Source of the DNA: Ifrita kowaldi
Taxonomy: Eukaryota; Chordata; Aves; Passeriformes; Cinclosomatidae
Direction: 5' to 3'
Length of the DNA stretch: 64,000 bases
NCBI GenBank assembly: GCA_013398055.1
Contig: VZRS01005632.1
Span: 130,175 to 194,174, forward strand
Shown here: positions 38,250 to 49,747 of the stretch, piece by piece
Layout: every line of letters begins with the position of its first letter
Numbering within the stretch: the first letter of the stretch is position 1
Position numbers and translations under genes: made by a program
The notes under the pieces: model-generated
Seen by the model: the letters and a program-made list of their open reading frames with translations, nothing else
What the model was told of the DNA's origin: nothing
Databases searched by the model: none

Positions 38250-40304
38250 CCAGAGGGCAGACCTTGGCCTGTTTAGCAGACTGATTTGCAGAGTCCCTTG
38301 GGAAGCTGTCTTGAAGGGCAAAGGAGGCCAGAAAGGCTGGGTATAGGTCAAAAAGGAAATTGTAAAGGTGCAGGAATAGGCTGTCCCCATGTGTAGAAAG
38401 ATGAAATGGTAGGAAAGAAGACTGGCCTGCCTGAACAGAGACCTTTGCCTGGAACTCAGGGAAAATACTTAAAAAAGGAGTTTTTTCTGTTTGAGAGAAG
38501 GGGCAGGCAACTCAGGAAGACTATGAGGATGTCATGAGGCTATGCAGGGAGGAAGCTAGAAGGGCCAAAGCCCAACTATAACTTAATCTGGACACTGCTA
38601 TGGCAGAAAACAAAAACGGTCCTATAAATATATTAGAAAAAAATGGATGTGAGGGGAAACATAGTGATGACAAAGGATGAGGAAAAAGGCTGAGGTACTT
38701 AATGCCTTCTTTACCTCAGGTTTTAATAACAAGACAAGTTGTACTCTGGGTACCAGCCTCCTGAGCTGGAAAACAGTGATGGGAAGTAGAATGAAGCCCT
38801 CATAATCCAAGGGTTTAGCACCTGCTACACAGCTTGGACACACAAAAGTCCATGGGGCCAGATGGGATGTGGATCCCAAGGGAAAGGAGGAACTGGCAGA
38901 AGTGCTCACAGAGCGGCCTTCCATTATTTACCACAGTCTTGGCTTACCAGGGAGGTCCCAGCTCACTGGAGATTGGCAAATGTGATGTCCATCTTCAAGG
39001 GTCAGAAGTAGGATCTGGAGAAGTACAGGCCTGTTAGCCTGACTTCAGTGCCAGGCAAGGTCATGGAGCAGGTTGTCTTCATAGAAACACACAGCACCAA
39101 CAGGGCAACCAGAGGATCAGACCCAGCCAGCCCAAGTTCATGAAAGATAGGTCCCGCTTGAACAACCTTATATCCTTCTATTGACCAGGTGATGCCCCTG
39201 TTGGATGAGGGAGAGTCTGTGGATGTTGTCTACCTGGACATCAATAAAGCCTTTGATACTTTCTCCCATGATATTCTCCCGAAGAAACTGGCAGCCCACA
39301 GCTTGAACAGCTGCATTTTTTTCCAGATTAAAAACTGGATGGCTGGGCCCAGAGAGTAGTGCTGAATCCACTTGATAACTAGTCACTAGTGGCATTCCCC
39401 AGGGATCAGTATTTGGACCAGCCCTGTTTAATATCTTTATCAATGATCTGGTTGAGGGAATCAAGTGCACCTCAGTCAGTTTGTGGATGGCACCAAGTTG
39501 GGCAGGTGTGTTAATCTGCTGGATTGTAAGAAGGGGTTTGGACAGGCTTGATTAATGGGTCAAAGACAATTGTATGTGGTTCAACAAGGCTGAGTGTCGA
39601 GTCCTACACTTGGGTCACAACAATCCCATTCAGAACTATGGGCTGGGGACAGCGTGGCTGGAAAGCTGCCCAGTGGGAAACCTGGGGGTGCTGGTTTACA
39701 TTTGGCTGAACACGAGCCAACATGTGCCCAGGTGGCCAAGAAGGCCGGTGGCATCTTGGCTTGTATCAGCAATAGTGTGGCCAGCAGGACCAGGGCCATG
39801 ATTGTCCCACTGTACTCAGCACTGGTGAGGCTGCACCTTGAATCTTGTGCCCAGTTCTGGGCCAGACTGGAGCGAGTCCAGAGAAGGGCAATGGAGCTGG
39901 TGAAAGGCCTGGAGCACAAGTCCTGTAAGGAGCATCTGGGAGTGTTTAGCCTGGAGGAGGCTCAGGGGAGACCTTATTGCTCTCTACAGCTGCCTGAAAG
40001 GAGGGGTTAGCGAAGTGGGGGTCTATCTCTTCTCCCAGGTAACAAGCAACAGGACAAGGGGAAGTGACCTCAAGTTGCACCAGGGGAAGTTTAGACAAAA
40101 ATTTTTTCACAGAAAGGACTGTCAATCAGTGAAACAGGCTGTCCCAGGGAAATGGCTGAGATACCATCCCCAGACGTATTTAAAAGACATAGATGTGGCA
40201 CTTCAGGACATGGTTTAGTGGTGTACTTGGCTGTGCTGGGTTAATGGTTGGACTTGATCATCTTAGAGGTCTTTTCCAACCTAAAGTATTCTATGATTCT
40301 ATGT
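38250..40304 (+). mobile_element. long decayed CR1 LINE copy (ORF2 reverse transcriptase region to 3' end)
   Basis: About 2 kb of a CR1 element in sense orientation. It runs from the linker after the endonuclease domain, through the reverse transcriptase, to the 3' terminus, which ends in ATTCTATG octamers at 40288-40303. Frame-broken protein landmarks include 'SLTSVPGKVMEQ' (about 39038), 'VYLDINKAFD' (about 39230), the RT core 'GIPQGSVFGPALFNIFINDL' (about 39391), and 'FVDGTKLG' (about 39479), where the family has a catalytic F-A-D-D or similar. A later block encodes 'RVQRRAMELVKGLEHKSCKE'. The second catalytic aspartate is therefore glycine, and stops and frameshifts separate the blocks, so the copy is dead. 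The 5' boundary is approximate and could lie up to about 100 bp further left. Confidence 0.95.
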
Positions 40305-42142
40305 AGAAAGATCAGTTAGCACATACCAAAGATTTTAGGGTGTACATAGACTAGCAGTTGTCCCAGGCACATCTTTTTCTTTCACAATCCTCCTTCAACA
40401 GCAGGAGATTACTAGTCTCTCAAGGACGATGTGATTCATGGTAGTGATCACTTTCAGTTGAAAGTGCCGGAGCAGCAGCTCCTTTTTTACTGCCTGAGAG
40501 GCCAGCTGATCTCTTACAAAAGGGGAAACTTTTCTAAACAAAGGAAGTCATTTTAAAAGAAGAAAATAACATCTGTCTACAGATATGTCGGGAGGGAAAG
40601 AAGAAATGTGAAAATGGAGATGGTGGGGGAAAAAGATTGAAAGTTTAAAAAGCTGAAAAGAAAGTCCATGTGGGATCAGAGGCAGCACATTCAAGTGGCA
40701 GACCAAATGTAGAGAGACGTAATAGGAGAAAGCATTGGGAGTGTGTATAATATGAAGCACAGGAAAGAGGTATAAAACCCCCCAAACTAATTTAGAGATT
40801 AAAAGGCTGCTGCACCATCCCATTGCCAGTAGAGGTGCTAAAGCCACGGCTATGGAATAGAGTAGCAAAATGCTCAAGGGAAGAATCAATTCCTATATTC
40901 AGATAGGTAGAGCATTTCACGATATGAACAATAGTGCAGTGCAGCTACCTAGAAGGCATCCGTTTAGAAATTAATTTCTGTATGAATCTGTAGTTGAAAA
41001 CAAAAAGAACTCCAGCAAGAGGCAGAAGAGTTTCCCTGGAAAAGCACTGCAGCCAGCCCGGGAACAGCACAAGGCACTTCTGGCCGTGCTGCAGCCAGAG
41101 AACAAGGAGACCAGCAGGTACCAGTCTGCAGCTGGGGCACAATAAAACCCTTCCACAAGCTGAGCCAAGAACAATCTTCTTTAAAAGTGCTTTACTACTT
41201 ACAAATGTTGTTGCTCTTGTCCAAGTGTTTTGTGTTTGCTTCAGTGCAGTTCCTTTTATTTTTTTTCTTTAAGATAATTAGAGGCTTATTGTAAATGAAA
41301 GGGGATTTCTGGGAGCTCTTTGGGTTTTTAAATTATGCAAATGACAGTGATGTGATGTTGCATTGTATTATTAATTGTATATTTTGTGGTTCTCGTTTCT
41401 GAAGTGTATGTGTGAAACAAGGATTTTTATTTCCCAGTCCTTGAGTGCAATAAGATTCAAAAAAAGTCCTCAGGCAGATTGCAAAATTATTTCTCTCACT
41501 TTTCTTAATGTTAAAGAAAAGTGTAATTTTAATGCTGCAGAGTATTCTGTGCTGATAGTTTTACATCATGTATGTACTGTAAATAGAACAAACTTCACAA
41601 ATTATTGTACTTAAAGCTGGAGCCCTTCCTGTAAATTTTAAACAAAGTGTTCTATTAAATGCCATCTATAAAATGCTTGATGACTTACCTCCTAGGCTGA
41701 TTTGTGATTTTGCCTGTGCTTTTGAATGCCTGGATGAAAAACTCTTTTGCTACAGGAAACTGGTTGGTAACTGAATAAATAACGCTATAATCTAAGTATT
41801 GAACACTTCCACATAGTAAGTGTTACTTTGCAATGCATTCCTCTTGCAGTAGCATAAAATGAAAGTACTCTATAAATAAATAATACTCTGAATAAAAGCG
41901 GTTTACAAACATCACGCTTAATTTATGTCTCAGCTGCCAATTTCTGCTGCTAATTCTACCAGTTTTCACACTGTGCCCATTACAAATGGAATTCTCTTTG
42001 CGTTAGAGGACATATCTTTCAATGATACAGAAGAATCTATTTGTGCTTCATTCTTATGTTAGCAGGGTAAGAATACGTCTGTCACACAACATCTAACTCA
42101 AGAAAATAAAAAAACTGAGTAAAAGCCATCATACATGTGGTT
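40305..42142. other. unique intergenic DNA, no gene seen
   Basis: AT-rich sequence. ORFs near 40994-41272 (+) and 40945-41174 (-) overlap on opposite strands in a small GC-rich patch and share no recognisable domain. The rest has stops in all frames. Confidence 0.5.
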
Positions 42143-42148
42143 TTTTAT
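42143..42148 (-). promoter_or_regulatory. possible poly(A) signal for the minus-strand ORF
   Basis: AATAAA on the minus strand, about 475 bases downstream of the stop of the ORF at 42622-43104. The hexamer is common by chance in AT-rich DNA, so this is only weak support for a transcription unit. Confidence 0.2.
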
Positions 42149-42621
42149 TGGACATTTGGAATATTTGGACATATGCATGCTTATGTCCAAAGGCTCAAAT
42201 GTACACCTTATGCAGTCCATACCACTATAAATCTTGCTTGGATACAGGTAGTGTAACAGGTTTGCCAAATTATGGTGTCAGTGTCACATTTCCACCCCAG
42301 GAGGAGTCCAGACTACTTGCTTTCTTTTTGCTGGGGAATCTGTAGCTTTAACAACTAATTATTCTCCAGCTCTCATGAAATCTTTTTATAGGAGTCTTTC
42401 TCCATATACCTTTTGCAGCAGTAGCCTTGCAGAGAGATAACAAGAACAGATTTAAATATTTTTAATGCTGGGTCATCTGTTTATGCATAATATTGATCTG
42501 AATGTCAAATTTAGCTGGTTATTAAGGAGGGAAAGAGCCATCAGAAACACTGTGTGCATGCATCGGTTTCAGATTTAGACTGCAAATTTCTTGAAGAGGG
42601 TCTGCATTTTAGCCTAATTTG

Positions 42622-43104
42622 TCAAACAATTGCAGAGAACCATTGCAGTGGGGAGTCACCCTCTGTCGATGTGATATTGGGAACCAGAGGGGTTCTGCAT
42701 TGAGTATCTATCCACTGATTTTTGCATATTTTTGAGTAGTAGGCATTGCCCACAAAAACGCTTGTACCTTTGATGGTTACAGTGATCTGCCAGGGTAGCT
42801 GTATTTTTTTTCCACCATTACAGTGAATGGTGATCCATTGGAATGCAAGATTGGCAAGATCTGGATTCCCAGGTTTCATTACTTCCCTTATGATATTTTC
42901 TCTAACATTGTTTAGATTAGTACAAACATAATGAGCTCTGAATTCACTCATCATGTGCACACATGCCACATTGTTTAAGAAATTCATGCAGCTGCTTCCT
43001 ATCTCGTACTGCCAGGGGTGCCTGCACGGTGTTCTGCTGCTTTCCTGCCTCTGAGTCCCTGCTCTCCAGGTGCACCACTGGTTATGTGCTCCTCTGTCAG
43101 ACAT
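42622..43104 (-). CDS. unrecognised 160-codon cysteine-rich ORF
   Basis: An intact ATG-to-TGA frame of 160 residues, unusually long for this AT-rich stretch. The predicted protein has eight cysteines (about positions 11, 27, 39, 48, 61, 95, 127 and 136) and a tryptophan-containing N-terminal part. Its C-terminal half looks beta-rich ('ITIHCNGGKK', 'ITVTIKGTSVFVG'), and one N-glycosylation sequon is visible (N143-I-T). This composition suggests an extracellular or envelope-like domain, but there is no signal peptide or membrane segment. An in-frame TGA lies 18 bases before the ATG. A 'ttccccttag' stretch directly upstream could act as a splice acceptor, so it may be a terminal exon rather than a whole gene. 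I cannot assign a family. It could be a lineage-specific gene, an exon, a captured envelope-type fragment or a chance ORF. Confidence 0.35.
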   Translation of the reverse strand: MSDRGAHNQWCTWRAGTQRQESSRTPCRHPWQYEIGSSCMNFLNNVACVHMMSEFRAHYVCTNLNNVRENIIREVMKPGNPDLANLAFQWITIHCNGGKKIQLPWQITVTIKGTSVFVGNAYYSKICKNQWIDTQCRTPLVPNITSTEGDSPLQWFSAIV

Positions 43105-45739
43105 GTCCCTAAGGGGAACTCACTTCTGGAGTCATTTTAAGTCTTCCTTTTCTTTTTAAAGGGCTGGGTAAGGGCTGGTCAGGTGATTTCTTATGTTGCT
43201 ACCAGTTTTAACATCTGGGGAAGAAAGAAGACTATCTATGTATATCTTGACATGCTGAAATTGTACATGTTATTTTTTCTTTCAAAGTTCATTGTTTCAT
43301 ATTGGAAATGCTGCAAAATGGGGTCTACCAGCTACTACAGGCACCCTTCACTTCACTAACAAAGACTTTCAGTTTTAGAGCTGTCTCTCCCCTGTATGAA
43401 ATACCCATGCTAAGAGTGAGTGTTCATGGAATACAGGATTATGTGAAAGGACATTGTGTTTGCATTAATAAAAAATTATTTTTTTAATTTTTGTATTCTA
43501 GTCTGAGACATTTGGTGCCTCAGTGCAGTGAAAATTAATGTAAAATAAATGCTTGTATTTATGTTATTGGTTTGGTTGTGGCTCCATCAAAAAATAACAG
43601 GAGCTGTTTTCATCAAACATATGATTACTACTTTAGATGTGTTCTTACTTAGTTTCTGTATGGAAAGCTGTTTGCAGCATAAAAGCATCCTCAAATTCGA
43701 GGGCATTTTTGGCTTCTTTAATGAAAAAAATTAACTAATGTGGAACTTCAGACACTCTAGTGGGATAATACAGGCGATTTCTATTGCTGGGCATACTGAT
43801 GGGCTGAGGACTTAAATCCTATGAGAAATCAATCCACTGGCTTTTATGAATGCTTAGGGAAAAACAGAAATGTATTGCTGGAAAAGAAGAAGAAATCTTG
43901 TTGCAGGATATGCGATGGCCAAATTAAAAAAAGACATATGTGTGGTAAAGTCTCATGTATCATTGCAACTGATTGAGCAGAACAAGTGAAAAGAAGAAAA
44001 ACCAGGAAATAATCCTTTTCTTATAATGAATAGATTTTGAGGGAACACCTTAGTGAGGGAAAAAAAAATGTATTCCGATTATGATTGCTCTTCTGCTAAG
44101 AAAAACAAGACTTTTGCTAAATATCTTCTTAATTTTAGTGCCAATTCAGCAGGTCTAGCATGAGATAAATCCTTTCTTGGGAGAAGCATTTTTCATTACA
44201 TGTGCTGATTTATGACAGAGAATCAGCTGTATTTTGGTGATGGCTGGACTAGAGTGTAAAGCTTGTTTGTGCTTAATATACTAGATAAATTGTTCCTGGC
44301 TTCCTAGGGTGTGACTATACTTGCTGTCACACTCCCAAGTTTACTCAGGGACTGTGTGATTTGCTGAGTAGGTGTCATGTAAAGGAAAACTCAGAGGGAT
44401 GGATTTTATATACCTGATTTTTTCCCCTAATTTCATGTTGACAAAAAACCTTTTTTGTCCCTTTTTCAAAGGAAAGTCTCCTCAAGGCAAAAGGCAAAAT
44501 TTAGCAGCAAGGAAAATGACCACTAATAATCTGAGCAGTGTGAAATTTAACACGGTGATTTTGTTTTAGTGAGAGGAAAACACCAGTTACTGGCTGTCAA
44601 AAAATTCTACACTGAACCTTAACTTCATGAGCAGCAGCTTTAAAATCTATTTAATATTCTCATTTCTTCAGTTAAGCTGTTTCCTTCTTCAGTTAATAAC
44701 AGGCTGTGGGATTAAATCTTAGCTTTTCATATTTACTGGGAAAAGTAGTATAGCAATTTTTGAGTAAAAATGTACTTTGAATAAATTATCATTGCAAATT
44801 ACAGTTTATGAAAGTTGTGACTATTAACGATAATTACAGCATTGGCTGTGCACAATTTGAAATCTTGCTTGTTGGTTGAATTTGTTTTCATTCAGATCGC
44901 ATTCCCAACATTTTTAGAAAAGAGTAAATCAAACCTCACTGACGAAATTTCCTACAGAGTTTATTAAAAAGGTCACCTTTGTTTGCTAAATTTACCTAAA
45001 ACATAAACTTTTCTTGAATTAGTGAGGTGCTATTTTAGTATGTTATGCGAGTTTCCTACTCAGATTTACTAAACCATAGACTCATAAGGAGACTCACAAG
45101 AGCTTCCATATTACACCATCTATATATCCTAAAATTGTTAAAATTAAAATTGATTGTGCAAGCTGTTACCAAACAAACAGCCGATAGCCAAAATTAGGTA
45201 TATTACTGTAGATTGGAGAGACGGGGGAGAGGTTTAAAGCTCTACCTGGCAAGAGAAGGGTTAAGGACTTTTTTGCTATACCCGTTTCAAATTACAATGA
45301 GAAGCCTCTTCTTTCCCAGCAGGGTTGTGCTTACATTAGTCTTTAGATCTCTCTTGAAGAGAGCTGTTATATTTGTGCCTGCTACAGTTGGAAATAACAG
45401 TTCAGAAGCTGAAAAGGGTTGAATGGATTTACAGAAGGTTATTTTTTGCAAGTAAATTCATGGCTACACATTAATTTGATTAGTAAATTCTTTAGAATTA
45501 CTTTACACTCAAGCGATTCAAAAGATGTTAAAGTTATCACCAGGCTGCTGGACAAATATGTGTAACACCACCAAGGTACAGATCAAGACAAATCTGTGAC
45601 TCAGGATTTTATCTTGGGAAGAGCGCAAGGTGTACGAAGAACTCAGAATAACGAGGGAAGATAACTCTGGGAACTACAATGTGTCAGAAGAACATCTCTT
45701 GCTAATACAGCTCCCCACCAAAGACCTGGTTATCTAAGG
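43105..45739. other. BMP5 upstream region, no repeats recognised
   Basis: AT-rich sequence between the minus-strand ORF and the BMP5 start. I see no interspersed repeat here. The position suggests it may include the BMP5 promoter and 5' UTR, but the transcription start cannot be fixed from sequence alone. There is no CpG-island-like composition. Confidence 0.45.
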
Positions 45740-45747
45740 TTTATATA
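45740..45747 (+). promoter_or_regulatory. TATA-like element upstream of BMP5
   Basis: TTTATATA, 331 bases before the BMP5 ATG and in the right orientation, followed by 'ggaatgcctaggt'. If used, transcription would start near 45775 and give a 5' UTR of about 300 nt. TATA-like strings are frequent in AT-rich DNA, so this is only a candidate. Confidence 0.25.
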
Positions 45748-46070
45748 GGAATGCCTAGGTCAGCTGACAAAATACTGGTCTTCTGCTCCATAAATGCAGA
45801 AAAAACGATAACAACAGTGGAAAATTGGAAGTCTGAATTTCAGCTTTCTTAGAAATAACTGCAACCTGACACATTCCATAATATTTAAACAGGGTGGGGG
45901 GAGAGGAATCACCAAAGATGTTACGATGTTATGTTTAGAGATGACATTGACATGAAGAATAGGTAAATTTTGTTTTTCAACTACTGGGAAAGCAGACCTC
46001 ATAGGAACTCAGAACAAGTAGGAGAAAAGTTGTTGGTTTTTTTTTTTCCTTGTTCTTTTTCTTTTCAAAG

Positions 46071-46554
46071 ATGAACCTAACTGCGCTCAAAGCTTTCGTG
46101 GGCTTGCTCTGGAATTGCTGGGTTCTGGTGGGTCACGCACAGGGAGGTTTAGGAGACAATCATGTCCATTCGAGTTTTATTTACAGGAGGCTGCGGAACC
46201 ATGAGAGAAGGGAGATTCAGAGAGAGATTCTCTCTATCCTGGGTTTACCTCACAGACCCAGACCATTTTCACCAGGAAAGCAGGCTTCTTCTGCACCCCT
46301 CTTCATGCTGGACCTGTATAATGCCATGACAAATGAAGAGGATTCTGAGGAGCTGGAGTATTCACTAAAGGGATCAATGGCAGGGGAGAGCAGAGGGATA
46401 CGAAAAGGATACCCTGCCTCTCCAAATGGATATTCGCGGAGAATACAATTATCTCGCATGACCCCCTTGACCACACAGAATCCTCCCTTAGCCAGCCTGC
46501 ACGACACCAACTTTCTGAATGATGCTGACATGGTCATGAGCTTTGTCAATTTAG
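46071..46554 (+). CDS. BMP5: BMP5 first coding exon (signal peptide and N-terminal propeptide)
   Basis: Bone morphogenetic protein 5 is a secreted TGF-beta-superfamily ligand of the BMP5/6/7 group. It signals through type I and II serine/threonine kinase receptors and SMAD1/5/8, and it acts in skeletal and soft-tissue patterning. This exon encodes 161 residues plus one base. Residues 1-24 form a hydrophobic signal peptide ('FVGLLWNCWVLVGHA'). Then comes the highly conserved propeptide start ('GGLGDNHVHSSFIYRRLRNH'), 'EREIQREILSILGLPHRP' with one extra R after the first E, and 'DADMVMSFVNL' at the end. The ATG at 46071 has A at -3. A TTG seven codons upstream is not a plausible start. The exon ends in a phase-1 split codon before GTATGT. 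The furin site and the mature cysteine-knot domain lie in later exons outside the window. BMP6 and BMP7 are excluded by the near-identity of the first 75 residues to BMP5 as I recall it. Confidence 0.97.
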
Positions 46555-46560
46555 GTATGT
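46555..46560 (+). other. BMP5: BMP5 exon 1 splice donor
   Basis: TTAG|GTATGT. The donor follows the BMP5 'FVNL' codons exactly where the known exon 1/2 junction splits the next valine codon. The frame stays open for 15 codons into the intron before a stop, as expected by chance. Confidence 0.9.
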
Positions 46561-49500
46561 GGAAATATTTTTTGTTTTTGCTCTCTTTGACAAACTGTTA
46601 GCCTGATCTTGTGAAGGGCAAACCTCTCGGCCGAACTGTAACCTGTTCTAAAACAGCAGGATTGGGCCCGGGCTGCTGTGCCACTGGTAAAAGAAAAATC
46701 ATACGGATGGTAAAGTAGCTACATTGTAGGTGGCCATGGAAAAAGATTTTTCTCACTGTTTATATAAAGTCAGTTTCTATAACTTCCCTCTGCTGGCTTC
46801 TGTTTTCTTTCTTTCATTGATGTAATGAAAATTCTAGCCTTAGGCCAACTAACTCCTTTTTTTTTTAAATCTCTAAAAATCAAACACTTATGCCTATTGC
46901 TCAGTTATTTCCCTCAGTGTTTTCCTTAAAGCTCACACATGAACAAACATCAGTTGTTAATATTTTAAAGCCTGGAAAGGTATGAAAAGGGAAAAGTTAA
47001 ACCATTAAAAAACCCACATTCTTAGGTTATTTAGTGGGTTTTTTTCTGTTGTTAAGAGTCAGAGTTTTATTATCTTTTCAGCTGGATGGCTGTATTTGAA
47101 ATAATCTGTTGCTGTTCCTTTGTTATTTCTGTTTAATAACAACAGGCTGTGTTTTATTATACTGCTATGGTGCTCAGAATCTACAATGGTTCTTATTTTA
47201 TCTGTCATAAATATATTAAATGACAAGTACAGTATTAAACACCAGAAACATGCAAGCAAAGAATGCTTTTGAAAATTATATCAATTCAGATACAAAACCT
47301 GATAAAACTAAATTATATTGGCTTCTGAGTGTAATAAACATGCTTGCCAGTTACATTGTAGGCAAAAAAAGCCACCAGTTACAGATTTCTTTCCTAAAAG
47401 GCAACTTAAGTCTCATCTAGAAAGCTGCAAATAATTCATGAAATTCATTTAGTATTTTTGTAAGTATTTTAAATGCTGCAGGACTCATAAATTTTGCTAA
47501 AAAACCCGTTCTCATTTGACCTGAATAGCAAGAGATTTAATTGAAAACTTGAAGTTTCACAATAAGCTGGTACAAATTCTGATGAACTCCTGTTTTCCAA
47601 GGTAATACTTTCTGTAGAAACTTTTTAACAGTGGCACATATTCCAAAATACCTTTAGTTTATCACATACATTCTGTACTTTTTATGTCTACCAGACTTTT
47701 AGCAAACACTAAATACTCCAAGTACTAAAATTCTCAGAAAGTAACACTCTAGAGTTTATTTGTCATAATAATAAAATCACTTTTCATGAATTATTTGGCT
47801 GATAAGGAGGTGTTCAAGTCTGAGATCTTTTTCCTTAAGAGTAACATATGTCCACCACCTCTAAATACATTTGCTTGTTGTTTTTGCTCTGGAAATAGCA
47901 GGTTAGGGAAAAAAAATGGAAACTGTTTTTTGAATGTGTTTTCCTTATCATTAAGAAACAGTTGTATATTGCCCATGTATTACTTTTAAATTAACACTGC
48001 ATGCCTCGATTTACCCAGAGTAACTGGAGTCAGCTGAATTTAAAATGGCAAAGTTATACAGAAAAATAGGAAATGCTCTTATCCTCAGCATTAGTAAAGG
48101 CACTGATCCTGCAAAAATTTTCCTTGTGTGTCCTGAGAAATACCCTCTGTAAATATGTCGGGGACCATTCCATCAGCGACCCTGAGGACTATTTACATGG
48201 GACCTGGCCTTTGATTTCTTTGATAACAATAGGACTTCTTGCAGTGAACGAGTAGAAGTCTTTGAAGTTTCAGTGTCAGATATGTCCTAGGCTGTTTCTA
48301 CTGTGCTTCCCCAGTCAAAAACCTTCTCTGGAAGAACTCAAGTTTCCTCTGAGTGTCTTACCTCGGGTGGGAAATTTCTAATATTTGTCTTATTTTGTTG
48401 GGAAGCCAGTGTTGCCTTAAGAAAGTAATTCTGAGAAGCTAAAGCCCATCTTGTGTTTCAAAAATGTGAAAACTGGGGGTGAGATACTGTGTTTTTCTAG
48501 TGGTTAATATTAATAGACACCATTAACTTATAACAAAATACTGTGTAAATATTGGGTTTTATTTGGCATCTGTGAAATTAAAATGTGTCTCAGCTCTAAG
48601 TTAGTTTAAATCCTAATTCACTTTAAATGCTCTTCCATACAAGTTGGATATTGTGGTATATCACACATTCCACCGTCTAACATGCGTAAAAAATATTGAT
48701 GACCAGTATAGATTAGCTTCAACATTTTTATTAAACAATCCTATGTTTCAGTATAATTAACATAAAAATGAAATAAATCATGGAAACAAGTAACCATTTT
48801 ATATGATTTATGCAGTATGAGATTGTGACAGATGAGGGCAAGCTCTTTTAATGGAGAATGGGGAAAAATATGCAGTGATAAGTGAATGCTAATGCTGTAC
48901 CTTAAAATCAATAAATGCTGATGCAGCACAGTAATAACTCAAATGGATTTAGAATTGAAGCCTCGGTCAACTTGCATCAAATAAATCTGCTCTGAAAATA
49001 GTATTCACCATGTTCATACTTGCACACCATTAATTACATAATGTGAAATTATAAAACTCTATTAATCTTCATGGTATTTTAAATTGAAACTTTTGTATAT
49101 ACTTGTACCAGTTATAACAGTTTAAGACATATATATTGAAACAAGAAATATGTAGCTGAGATGTTGGATAGAAATTATTAAGCATCAGAATTGAAAAGAC
49201 TGAACAAGATTAAAAAGTAAAGAAAAAATAGACAAGACCAAATAATTTTATATTAAAGAATAAAAAATGGAACTTATATGCTAATTTTGATTGAAACCCC
49301 AACCTGTCAGAGCTGCAAATACCTCATTTTCAAAAACAAATTTATAAAATAATCATCAAGTGAACTGCAATCATAATTCTGTCAACCAACCAGGGAGAAA
49401 AATAAGAATGCATTTATTTCTCCTGAAGTTAAAATTGTAAACACCTGCTCTTTCTACTGGAATTTATATCAGAATTTCCATCTCTTTCTCTCTTGAAAGA

Positions 49501-49721
49501 TACAACAAGACCGAGACTTTGTCTCGTCCTGTGTTTTGTATAAGACTGTGTGTGTTGGCAACTCTCCATAAATATTGATGAGTGTAACAGAGGAGTTAAC
49601 TGGGTTTGGTCCAGCAGTCAAAGAATAAATCCTCCACTAAACACACTGGGATTTTCAAAGATCTGATTATATCACCTACACATTCAGAACTTTGTTTTCC
49701 TAACTGGGTGTTTTTTTATCC

Positions 49722-49747
49722 TATTATTATATTTTATTATATTATTG
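49722..49747. repeat. AT-rich (TTA)n low-complexity tract
   Basis: Interspersed 'tatta' and 'ttat' units, directly visible. Confidence 0.75.

Noticed and set aside
39574..40010. ORF of 138 codons with reverse-transcriptase-like content
   Set aside because: It is a surviving piece of the dead CR1 ORF2, not a host gene.
46050..46070. Upstream in-frame extension of the BMP5 ORF
   Set aside because: It begins at a TTG in a pyrimidine tract. The conserved BMP5 start is the ATG at 46071.
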